Assembly: GCA_905221605.1 (NCBI GenBank)
Contig: CAJNDS010002067.1
Location: 416,501-480,500, forward strand
Reading direction: 5' to 3'
DNA from: Symbiodinium natans
Lineage: Eukaryota > Sar > Dinophyceae > Suessiales > Symbiodiniaceae
DNA length: 64,000 bases
Both the position numbers and the translations under genes were made by a program. Under the pieces are notes generated by a model. The model was not told where the DNA came from, did not search any database, and saw only the letters and a list, made by a program, of their open reading frames with translations. Shown here in pieces: positions 55,143-64,000 of this stretch (positions within the stretch are counted from its first letter, which is position 1; every line of letters begins with the position of its first letter).

Positions 55143-55410
55143 AGGGCTTAGGGTCTAGTTGTCCCTTCGCGGGGGCCCGACATATATCAAGCCGTCTACA
55201 GGTAGCAGTAACGCCGAAAGGACCACAATCTCGAGTACCGACCAATGCGGTCCCCCACCCTGCGGTTGTAGCGTAACCACCCTTAGACATAGACCCTCGT
55301 ATTGCGAACCCTGTACCGTAAGACCCACTCACTTGGCTGCAACGGTGCATGTGGCATATCAAGCAGTGAGGGTTCGACACGAGCAAGGTCCTCCTTCTTT
55401 TGCTTGACAA
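55143..55410. other. Unique 270 bp island, strand unresolved
   Basis: This stretch is free of telomere heptamers and open on both strands (82 codons on plus, 105 on minus including repeat). Neither reading shows a recognisable motif, and the plus frame lacks exon-like splice context. It could be a fragment of an unrelated element. Confidence 0.35.
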
Positions 55411-55723
55411 CGCAAACGGAAGTCAAAGCCGACCCGCTGTTTAGGGCTGAACCCTAAACTCTAAAGCCTAAACCCTAAGCCCTAAACCCTAAACCCTAAA
55501 CCCTAACCCTAAACCCTAAACATATACCCCTGCACCCTAAACCCTAAACCCTAAACCCTAAACCCTACACCCTACACCCTAAACCCTAAACCCTAAACCC
55601 TGAGCCCTAAACCCTAAACCCTAAACCCTGTTTGAGTTTAGGGTTTAGGGCTGAGGCTCAAGACTCACGGCCCAGACAGGACAACAAGAAGAGAGTTCGG
55701 AGATTGATTTAGGTGGATTCGAA

Positions 55724-55840
55724 CACAAGTGGGTCTTTCCGAAATAAGGGATGCTTTATTGGGGTCTTGATTATGAGGGAACCTTTCTATTTGGGGGCCT
55801 GTATTAGGGATCCCTTGTTTTCGGCAACCCCCCCCCCCCC
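55724..55840. mobile_element. TIR element, family B, copy at 55.7 kb
   Basis: GGGTCTTTCCGAAATAAGGG then ATGC at the left pairs with AGGGATCCCTTGTTTTCGGC then AACCC at the right. A C-run of about 25-30 follows immediately, likely variable and assembly-sensitive. Confidence 0.6.
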
Positions 55841-56414
55841 CCCCCCCCCCCCCAAGTCAATTATTCAACATCAGGCGGCGTCAGGGCTGTCAAGAACGAT
55901 CTTGCCACCCCTTGATTATTTGTATCAAGTGGGCGGTGATCGAGCTTCCTTTATCTCTGTTTGTCTTTGTTCTAGGTGACGAGGCCCTGAAACACTGAGT
56001 AAGCCCTAAGCCCCAGCCCCGAGACCCTAATCTCCATAAACCTTAGAACTCATCCCTAAACCCCAAACCAACCCCAAACCCTAAACCCCGAACCTGACAA
56101 ATGTGGTGGATGGTGGAAATGGTGGTGGTGGGGTGGGGTGGTGGGCACGGGGTTCGGTGAGTACGCTCCTGGTTGTGGGCCTGAGAGTTGAAGTCCGGTT
56201 TCATTCCTGGAAGGTGTTCAGCCTCGCACGTTGTGCGATTCCAGTTCAAAAACCCGAACCCTAAGCCCCCTTTAGACCCTAAACCCTAAACCCTAAACCC
56301 TAAACCCTAAACCCTAAACCCTAAACCCTAAACCCTAAACCCCTGAACCCTAAACCCCTGAACCCTAAACCCTAAACCCCGATCCGCTTTAAACCCTAGG
56401 CCCCTCTTTTTCTC

Positions 56415-56474
56415 AAGGTGCTGGACGCAGCGCACCTCTGGCCTCGTGGCACGGCTCATGGAGGCCGCATGGGT
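56415..56474 (+). CDS. Exon-like island, frame unresolved
   Basis: After CTCAAG| two frames read well: CWTQRTSGLVARLMEAAWVK and VLDAAHLWPRGTAHGGRM. It is flanked by CCCTAAA upstream and TTTAGGG downstream. Confidence 0.35.
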
Positions 56475-56754
56475 CAAGGGTTCAGGGTTTAGGGTGCAGG
56501 GTTCGGGGTTTGGGGTTTAGGGTTTAGGGTTCAGGGTTTAGGGATTAGAGTTCAGGGTTTAGAATTTGGGATTCGGGGTTTGGGGTTTAGGCTCTCGCTC
56601 GAGTCGAGCAAGTGAGCTTCAAAGAAACACCCTAAACCCGAAACCCTAAACCCTCAACCCTGAACCCAAAACCCTAAACCCTAAGGCCTACACCCTAAGC
56701 CCTAAATCCGAAACCCTAACCCCCAAACCCTAAACCCTAAACCCGGTCCACACT

Positions 56755-56845
56755 TCCGCATCTGGCCGCGGAGCAACAAGTCCACACCATATTTCCGGGC
56801 AAGAGCTGTGCGCAAGCCAGCCCACGGAGCCCTGCGCAAACCCTT
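56755..56845 (+). CDS. Exon-like island, frame unresolved
   Basis: Two frames look plausible: FRIWPRSNKSTPYFRARAVR and LPHLAAEQQVHTIFPGKSCA. No junction decides between them. Confidence 0.35.
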
Positions 56846-57218
56846 AATCCAAGTCCTACATCCTGACTCCCAGGGGTTTAGGGTTTAGGGTTTAGGGTTT
56901 AGGGTTTAGGGTTTAGGGTTTAGCGTTTAGGGCTTAAGGCTTGAATCCTGTAGCCCTAGACCCGAAAGCCTCGACCCTCAACCCCGAAACCCTAAACAAG
57001 GGTCCTAAACCCTAAGACCTCCAAAACCCCCTGAGCCCCTTCATCCGTAGACCCTCTAAACCCTAAACCCTAAACCCTAAACCCCAAACCCTAAACCCTA
57101 AACCCTAAACCCGAAACCCTAAACCCTACACCCTAAACCCCAAACCCCAAACTTCTTCTGAGCCCCTTCATCCGTAGACCCTCAACTTTGGATGCCCAAG
57201 CTGTTGCGCCTCTCGCCA

Positions 57219-57296
57219 CAGGCCGGACTTCACAATCTTTGCCACCTGGCCATATGTCCCCAGATCTTCCCGAAGTAGCTGAACCAAGGAAGAAGT
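57219..57296 (+). CDS. Exon-like island, frame unresolved
   Basis: After GCCACAG| all three frames stay open for 55 bp or more (AGLHNLCHLAICPQIFPK, RTSQSLPPGHMSPDLPEVAE, PDFTIFATWPYVPRSSRSS). A pyrimidine-rich tract precedes the acceptor. Confidence 0.35.
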
Positions 57297-58533
57297 CCCG
57301 AGGGTTTAGGGTTTAGGGTTTAGGGTTTAGGGCTTAGGGTTTAGGGTCTAGGAGCCGTAGGCTCAGATGACAGTTGCCTGGTGAGCCCTTCTTTGGCAAA
57401 CGCTGCGAGTGAAGTATCGTGGAGTCCACTTGAAGGCTCATAGGTATGTATTGGTAGAGTTAGGAGTACCTTAAATATCGATATAACCATCGTTACGCGT
57501 TACCCTTCTTATAACACTACTAAGAAGTACCCTATCCTAGAACCCTAGCACCCTAGAACCCTAGAACCCTTAAAACCCTAAACTCTAAAAACCCAAAAAC
57601 CCTAAAACCCTAAAGCCCTTAAAACCCTAAAGCCCTTATAACCCTGAAACCCTTACAACCCTAAAACCCCCAAAACCTAAAACCCTGAAGCCTTAAATCC
57701 CTAAAACTCCAAAAACCTAAAACCCTGAAGCCTAAAAACCCCGAAACCTAAAATCTCAAAACCCTAAAGCCCTAAAGCCCTAACACCCGAAAACCCTAAA
57801 ACTTGAAACCCTAAACCCTAAACCCTAAACCCTACACCCTAAATCCCTAACACCCAAAAACCCTTACACCCCAATAAACCCTAAACCCTAAACCCGAAAA
57901 AACCCAAATACACCCCAAACGTTTCAGGCTTGGAGATTGGAGGGGCAGCTCCATGCTGTGTGTTATGCCCCGAACCCAAACTAGGATGCCCAGTAGGGAA
58001 GGTTTAGGTTCCCTTATAAACCCCTTTAAGCAAAACAGGGCACCCTTTTTCATCCTAGGTTACTGGGCAACCTAGCAAAACCCCAAAAATCTTAAACCCC
58101 AAGCCCTAAACCCTAAACCCTAAACCCTAAACCCTAAACCCTAAATCCTAAACCCTAAATCCTAAACCCTAGACCCTAAACCCTAGCCAGAGCCTTTGCC
58201 ATGTTGTTGCGGGTTGAGCCCTCGCAGCTTCTTGGATCCCTTTCAAGAGCCCCCCTCCCCCCCCTCCCCCCCCTTTCAGGATTTAGGGTTTAGGGTTTAG
58301 GGTTTAGGGTTTAGGATTTAGGGCTTAGGGTTTCCACGCCAAAGCCCTTGCTACACTATCCCGAATTGAACCCTGAGCCCTTGGGCCCCTTGGGCTTAGG
58401 GTTTTTCGGGTTTTTTTAGGGCTTTTTGGGGTTTAGGGTTTTTGGGGTTTACGGTTTTTAGGGTTTAGGGTTTTTGCGATGTTTTTGGGCGCTTTCGGGT
58501 TTAGGGTGGAGGGCTTAGCCCTGACCCGCCCAG

Positions 58534-59978
58534 GCCTTCAGAACCTGAGGAGCCTCCTCGCGCTGATGGAAGGCGGGTGAGTGGAGCAGGTCATAGACTG
58601 GGTTGCTGCCAAGGGTTTTAGGGTTTAGGGTTTCGGATTAGAGGTTTAGGGTTTAGGAATTAGGATTTGGGGTTTGAGGTTTCTCTGAGTGTATTCAGTT
58701 GCCATATAGGGATGTGTAGCAACTAATGTGGCTACTGGAGAAATTCAACTGCAGGAGTGTAAGCTGACTTGCGGCAAGGGGCTTGTGTGTAGTAGCTCGT
58801 CTTGGCGTTTCGCGCTTAGGGTTTCGGGGGAGTTTTTCGCACGGACGGCAACACGCACCGGGTGAACCCCTGAAGTGCCCCCGCTCTGACCCTAAGCCCT
58901 GAGCTCTAACCCTGAACCCGAAACCCTGAGCCCCAAAGCCTAAACCCTAAACCCTAAACCCTAAACCCCTAAACCCTAAACCGTACCCTAAACCCTAAAC
59001 CCTAAACCCTAAACCCTAAACGCTAAACCCTAAACCCTAAACCCTAAACCCTAAACCCCTAAACGCCTAAACCCCTAAACCCTAACCCCTAAACCCTAAA
59101 CCCCAAACCCCAAACCCTAAACCCTAAACCCTAAACCCTAAATCCTAAACCCTAAACCCTAACCTCACGAACCCTCAGCCCTCCACCCTGGGCCGCTTCC
59201 GCAGCGGGGCAGGCTATGCGAAGGTGTCGAAGGCCCGACGCGACGGAGAGCTGGAGCTGACGTACCTGCCGCTCAGCTTCGCAATAAGGTTTTAGGGTGC
59301 AGGGTTCAGGGTTTAGGGTCTAGGGTTGCTTTGAGCTTCGAGGCTGGGGGTCTTGCGACACTCTTTTAGCCGGGGCCTGAAACCCGAAACGCTAAGCCCA
59401 GCAGGGGAGTGCAGTATGCTGACCTCTAAACTCTCCCAACCTAAACCCTAAACCTTACACCCTAAACCCTGACCCCTAAACCCTAAGCCCTAAGCCTTAA
59501 ACCCCAAGCCCCAAACCCTAAACCCTAAACCCTAAACCCTAAACTCTAAACCCTAAACCCTAAACCCTCAACCCTAAACCCTGAACCCTGAACCCTAAAT
59601 CCTAAACCCTAACCCTGAAGACCCCCAAAATCTCGGAGAAGCCCCCGAAGTGCCAGAGGCCCCGGAACTACCCCCAAAACCCCCCCAAGCCCTAAACCCT
59701 AAACCCTAACCCTAAACCCTAAACCTTAAACCCTAAACCCTAAACCCTAAACCCTAAACCCTAAACCCTAAACCCTAAACCCTAAACCCTCCTAAACCCC
59801 AAACCCCTAAACCCTAAACCCTAAACCCTCCTAAACTCCAAACCCCTAAACCCAAAGCCCCAAACCCTAAATCCTAGTGGGTGGGTGCAACTGAAGAACG
59901 AGGCCGCCCCTGGTGTACCAGCGGATGGCGCTCGTCAGCTACGAGCAGCATCCGCTGTTTCGAATCCAGGCGCTCTGA
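58534..59978 (+). CDS. Unidentified gene, last three exons
   Basis: Exon 58534-58576 reads LQNLRSLLALMEGG and ends with a textbook GTGAGT donor. Exon 59205-59288 reads GAGYAKVSKARRDGELELTY then LPLSFAIR. Exon 59903-59978 reads PPLVYQRMALVSYEQHPLFR then IQAL and TGA. Both joins are phase 2 and keep the frame. Introns carry a long CCCTAAA array (58930-59160) and mixed CCCTAAA blocks (59440-59875). The protein family was not recognised. Confidence 0.58.
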
Positions 59979-60092
59979 TCTGGGGTTGAGGTTGAGGGTT
60001 TTGGGGTCTAGGGTTCAGGCTTTACTGTTTGGGGTTTAGAGTTTTGGGCCTAAGTTTGGGTTTTGGGTTTTGGTTCTACGAACCATGTGCAG

Positions 60093-60131
60093 GCTGGAGA
60101 GTTCTGTGGAGAAGTGGAATCCCGTACGCGC
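60093..60131 (+). CDS. Small exon-like island, unidentified
   Basis: After ATGTGCAG| the frame reads LESSVEKWNPVR. It lies just upstream of a larger unique region and may be its first part. Confidence 0.25.
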
Positions 60132-60193
60132 TTAGGGGTTTTTCTCTGAGGGTGCAGTAGTCCTATGGGCCCTGAATAGGGTCCCTTGCCTCC

Positions 60194-60741
60194 TTGAAAG
60201 GGTTCGAAGTGTCAGAAATGAAAGGTGCAGACTGGTGCAGCGGGTGCGGATCTGATCTTTCCTTCCGCACCCGCCGAGTTCCCAACAGCCTGCAGAACAG
60301 ACGAACGCGAAATTCAAGCGGGATGTCAAAAGCCGTTGGGCCCCTGGGCACGCACGCTGCCGTGTTGGATGCCATCACGCAGTGCTTGAGAGCACTTGGA
60401 CAGCACCGCTTTCTGGCGTGGACAGCGAAAGAGGGGCTCCGATGACCTTGATGGGTGAGGAAGTTCGTGCGGAAGCGCCCTTGACGCCTTCTCACTGGAT
60501 GTTTACAGAAGGCCTGGTGAGGCTGCCGTTCAGCAAGAACGTGTCCGTTCTCCTGGGATCGCGCCAACGCTGCACAAGATGCGCAACAACCACAGGCGCT
60601 TCCTTTGTGCACGAGGATCTGAAGCTCAGAAACCAAGCAGGTCGTCCCAAAAGCGTGGTTTTTGGGCCCTTTGGGTTGTATAGTGCACATAAGGGGTATA
60701 CAAGGGATGCTCCTTTAAGGGTCCATGCTAAGGGACCATGA
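60194..60741 (+). CDS. Possible coding region in two overlapping frames, unidentified
   Basis: Frame one (60194-60445) contains CSGCGSDLSFRTRRVPNSLQ and THAAVLDAITQCLRALGQHR then a stop. Frame two (60382-60741) continues with MGEEVRAEAPLTPSHWMFTE and LPFSKNVSVLLGS. Together they could be one frameshifted coding region of about 500 bp, unusual here for its length without telomere repeat. A 175-codon open frame also exists on the minus strand, so even the strand is uncertain. Confidence 0.3.
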
Positions 60742-61556
60742 CACTACCCTGAGAGTTTCGGGTCGAGGGCTAAACTTCAGGGTTGATGTAGTAGGGTGCG
60801 GGGCTCAGCGGTGCACACTTCGTCAGCGGTGCACACTTCGAAACCTCATCTCCTTAGGGCGAGGGTCAGGGTTTAGGGTTTAGGGTTTATGGTTTAGGGT
60901 TTAAGGTTTAGGGTTCAGGGTTTAGGGTTTATGGTTTAGGGTTTAGGGTTTAGGGTAGGGTCCTCAACCTAAGGGTTTTGAGAGCCGTGCCCGCAGCCTT
61001 GTTGGCCGCTTCGAAGCCCTGGGCCCTAAGCCCTGGGACCTAAGCTCCAAGGCCCACGCCCTGAGCCCTAAGCTCTAAGCCCTAAGCCCTAAGCCCTAAG
61101 CCCTAAGCCCTAAACCCTAACCCTACACTCTAATCCCTAAACCCTAAACCCTGAACCCTGAACCTAAACCCTAAACCCTAAACAGCACGGTAGGAGACCC
61201 TGAGCCGCCTGAGCCCTAAGCCCGAAGCCCTCAATGAAAGCTGTCCTCCACCCTTAAATGCCTAAGTTTAAGGTTTAGGGTTTATGGTCTAGGGTCTAGG
61301 GTTTAGGGTTTACAGGGTTTAGGGTTTAGGGTTGGTTTAGGGTTGGTTTAGGCTTTAGGGTTTAGGGTTTAGGGTTTAGGGTTGAGGGCTGAGGGTTTAG
61401 GGTTTAGGGTTTCGGGGCAAGGATGAAAGCCTACATCCGACGCCCCTGAACTGGGTTTGGGACTTAAACCCGAACCCCTAAACCCCCAAACTCCTGGGCC
61501 CTGGGCACTTCTAACCCTAAACCTATAGACGCTACACCCTCATCCCTAAACTCGAA

Positions 61557-61800
61557 AACCTAAACCCTAAACCCTAAACCCTAAACCCTAAACCCTAAAC
61601 CCTAAACCCTAAACCCTAAACCCTAAACCCTAAACCCTAAACCCTAAACCCTAAACCCTGAACCCTAAACCCTACACCCTAAATCCTAAACCCTACACCG
61701 TAAACCCTAAACCCTAAACCCTAAACCCTAAACCCTAAACCCTAAACCCTAAACCCTAAACCCTAAACCCCACACCCTAAGCCCTAAACCCTAAACCCCA
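61557..61800. repeat. Long CCCTAAA block
   Basis: About 30 heptamers with a few CCCTACA and CCCTGAA variants. From 60.75 to 62.2 kb I see only such blocks in both orientations and short unique spacers. Confidence 0.92.
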
Positions 61801-62204
61801 AGCCCTCAGCCAGAGACGACCTGAGGTAATCGTCGAGCGGAATGCCGCTGAGCTTAAGGGTTTAGGGTTTAGGGTTTAGGGTTTAGGGTTTAGGGCTTAA
61901 GGAAGCATCTCCCGCCCGGAGCCCCGGGGTTTAGTCCTTCGGGTTTTTAGGGTTTGCAAGGGTTGTTTTAGGTTTCCTTTTATGTATTTTCGAGGTTTTT
62001 GGTGTTTTTCAGGTTTGTTTTAAAGGGCGTTTTAGGGTTTAAAGGCTTGCGGTTTGGGGCTTTGGGGTTTTTGGGTTTCGGCACCTGGGCGCTTGGGAAG
62101 CTTATAAGGCTTAGGACACCAGGGTCCTCTCAAGCCCTAAGCCCTAAATCCTAAGCCCTCAATACATAGGCGGGTTTAGGTTTTAGGGTTTAGGGTTTAG
62201 GGTT

Positions 62205-62935
62205 TGGGTACTATATTTCCTAAGAAACGGCTAAGGTCTTAATTTTTGCTAGGGTTCCGAGTTCAGTATAGTCCACCAGGAAAAGTGACAGTTAACCGCT
62301 CTCTGGTCCCCTGTAATAATATACTACGAAGTGAATAAAATGGCAAGGAACGTGCGCATTTCATTCAATTCGTAATAGTATTATAGAGGGGGGTTTTGCA
62401 AGAGCGAATTCATGTGTGCGCTCTCTTATTATATTCACGCGTGAGCTTGTAATATAAAGAGCGCACAAATGATTTCCTCTTCCAAAATCCTGTCTCAAAG
62501 TTAAGGTCTGTTTACTCTCATTACCAGCCTTTCCAGATAATAGAAAACGCATGAATGAAATGAATGCACGAATGAGGGAGATGAAAAGGCACCCTTTAAA
62601 GGACTTTTACTTGGCCCTTTTCACCCTGATTCTCCCATCCTGGCTGTTGCCTTCACGACTCAACAGATCGACCCCTAGAGACAGAGGTAAGTTCATGAGT
62701 CTTATTGTTGGTGTGGCCACGAGTGAAGAGTCCGTCCATGAAGAGCACCCATTACAATATTATAGGTAAGGGACGCATGCGCTAATATTATCAATGGTTG
62801 CGTTTCATGCGTACGGACACACCACTCATTGAGACCGCCCCAATAAACGCCCAATATATTGGTAAATTCGTGAGCAGAGCGCGCGCAAACTGGCCTTTGT
62901 TCACTTATTAGGGCTTTTGCACGGTTAACTTGGCC
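62205..62935. other. AT-rich unique island without telomere repeat
   Basis: About 730 bp with words such as TAATATTATAG and ATATTATTAC-like elements, clearly lower in GC than the surroundings. Short open frames exist on both strands (62361-62552 minus, 62551-62769 plus), but none has a motif. It may be an old transposon fragment or an intergenic regulatory stretch. Confidence 0.4.
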
Positions 62936-63006
62936 TGTGATTCCAAGGGTGTGAGCGGCCCTAAGCCCTAAACCCCTCAGCCCCCCTCCCCCCCTCTCGG
63001 GAAGCC

Positions 63007-63121
63007 CCTACTTGAAGGTTCACGGGTACTCCCTAAGTAGGGTGATGAGTACCCGAAGTAAGGCTATAACCACAGGTACCCTACTTAGAACGTTACTTCT
63101 AAGTACCCGCGAACCTCCAAA
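63007..63121. mobile_element. TIR element, family A, copy at 63.0 kb
   Basis: CCTACTTGAAGGTTCACGGG then TACT at the left pairs with AAGTACCCGCGAACCTCCAA at the right, with CTAAGTAGGGTGATGAGTAC and CCTACTTAG inside. The arms are about 22 bp and the element 115 bp. Confidence 0.75.
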
Positions 63122-63548
63122 CAAGCCCTGAAACCCAAAAACCCAAAAACCCTATAACCATAAAACCCTAAACCCTAAAACTATAGACCCGAAACCCTAA
63201 AACCCTAAAGCCCTAAAGCCTAAACCCTAAACCCTAAACCCTAAACCCTAAACCCTAAACCCTAAACCCTAAACCCTAAACCCTAAACCCTAGACCTCCA
63301 TTCTGAGTACCTATGAGCCTCCAAGAAACTCTCTCCTAAACCCGAAACCCGAAACCCGAAACCCGAAACCCTAACCCCTAAACCCTAAACCCTAAACCCT
63401 AAACCCGAAACCCGAAACCCTAAACCCTAAACCTAAACCTAAACCCTAAACCCTAAACCCTAAACCCTAAACCCGAAACCCTAAACCCCAAACCCTAAAC
63501 CCTAAACCCTAAACCCTAAACCCTAAACCCTAACTCCTCTCAGCCAAG

Positions 63549-63644
63549 GAGAAGCCCTTCGTCCCATCCCTGGAGTTGGCAGTTGAGGCGTTCTTCGCCT
63601 CCGCCGACACCAAGAGCCTGGCACCTTGGCCCGCGCCCGTCATT
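63549..63644 (+). CDS. Exon-like island, unidentified
   Basis: After CAGCCAAG| the frame reads EKPFVPSLELAVEAFFASAD then TKSLAPWPAPVIVW, one of the most protein-like islands in the window. It is preceded by a CCCTAAA block and followed by a TTTAGGG block. No family was recognised. Confidence 0.55.
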
Positions 63645-63764
63645 GTTTGGGGTTTAGGGTTTAGGGTTCGAGGTTTAGGGTTTAGGGTTTAGGGTTTGGG
63701 GTTTAGGGTTTAGGGTTTGGGGTTTAGGATTTGGAGTTAGGGTTTAGACAGAGTTGTCATAGTT

Positions 63765-64000
63765 TTTCGTTATTGTTTTTGTTGTTATCATTGTTGTTGT
63801 TATTACTATTGTTCTCGTGATTCGTGTCACTGTTTTCGTTATAATTACTACTGCAAGTTAACATGTTGTCACCGGTGTGATAAGCATGATTGTCATGACT
63901 ACCGATTTTTTATCATTGCTTTTACTATTTGATTTTGGCTGTGGACTTTGCAGTGTGTTTTTTGGGTGCAGCGTGTTGTTGTTGCTTCTTGTTAGGACTT
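63765..64000. repeat. GTT/ATT-rich low-complexity end
   Basis: GTTGTTGTTATTACTATTG-like words make up much of this stretch. Telomere heptamers stop at about 63750. No coding signal was seen. Confidence 0.7.

Larger units (their letters stand above)
9800..63760. repeat. Domain of interspersed TTTAGGG/CCCTAAA blocks
   Basis: Blocks of the heptamer, from a few to about 30 units, occur in both orientations throughout this domain and separate exon-like islands. Long near-perfect blocks are at about 10914-11003, 11165-11337, 15696-15808, 32290-32400, 33797-34000, 43368-43512, 48357-48462 and 61557-61660. The sequence TTTAGGG is the telomere unit of plants, dinoflagellates and chromerids. The arrangement here is internal: blocks are interrupted by genes, change strand many times, and lie inside predicted introns. 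It is not a chromosome end. Confidence 0.9.

Noticed and set aside
9800-63760. A true chromosome-end telomere
   Set aside because: Heptamer blocks are short, switch orientation dozens of times, are interrupted by coding exons and do not reach either end of the window.

Overview
The window reads as nuclear DNA of a eukaryotic alga, most likely a dinoflagellate (Symbiodinium or Polarella-like). No rRNA, tRNA, CRISPR, prokaryotic operon or virus was seen. The evidence is: (i) the plant/alveolate-type telomere heptamer TTTAGGG/CCCTAAA is scattered through about 54 kb; (ii) genes are cut into many short GC-rich exons; (iii) the inferred introns use GT, GC and also GA donors with AG acceptors and AG|G junctions, as described for dinoflagellates; (iv) every exon I could support reads on the + strand, which fits unidirectional gene arrays. 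A chromerid or pelagophyte cannot be excluded from sequence alone.

Layout. Positions 1-9.8 kb hold almost no telomeric heptamers and no convincing gene. They hold tandem duplications, microsatellites and two diverged copies of one retroposon-like 3' end. From about 9.8 kb to 63.75 kb the DNA is a mosaic of three things: (a) exon-sized GC-rich coding islands; (b) blocks of TTTAGGG or CCCTAAA and homogenised variants of them; (c) small terminal-inverted-repeat elements of at least five families. By matching splice phase by hand I joined islands into genes: a class I SAM-dependent methyltransferase (about 11.8-19.07 kb, with further exons from 10.48 kb), a ubiquitin-like plus leucine-rich-repeat protein (about 20.35-24.65 kb), an unidentified gene ending at 33.19 kb, short joined pairs at 38.2-38.8, 43.6-44.6 and 54.5-55.0 kb, an unidentified gene ending at 47.73 kb, a probable WD40-repeat exon at 49.8 kb, and an unidentified gene ending at 59.98 kb. 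About 25 further islands look coding but could not be placed.

Main finding. The telomere-like blocks sit mostly inside introns. In several introns the two splice junctions carry the same 5-9 bp word, for example GCACTTGG, CCCACAGGA, GAGGCAG, TCCGAGG and CCTTCAGG, placed as a target-site duplication would be. This is the signature expected of introner-like intron gain, here with telomere-repeat cargo. One 3.1 kb methyltransferase intron also holds a 2.4 kb satellite block bounded by about 57 bp inverted repeats, inside which a minisatellite shows a six-unit higher-order pattern repeated twice. All exon joins are hand predictions without transcript evidence.
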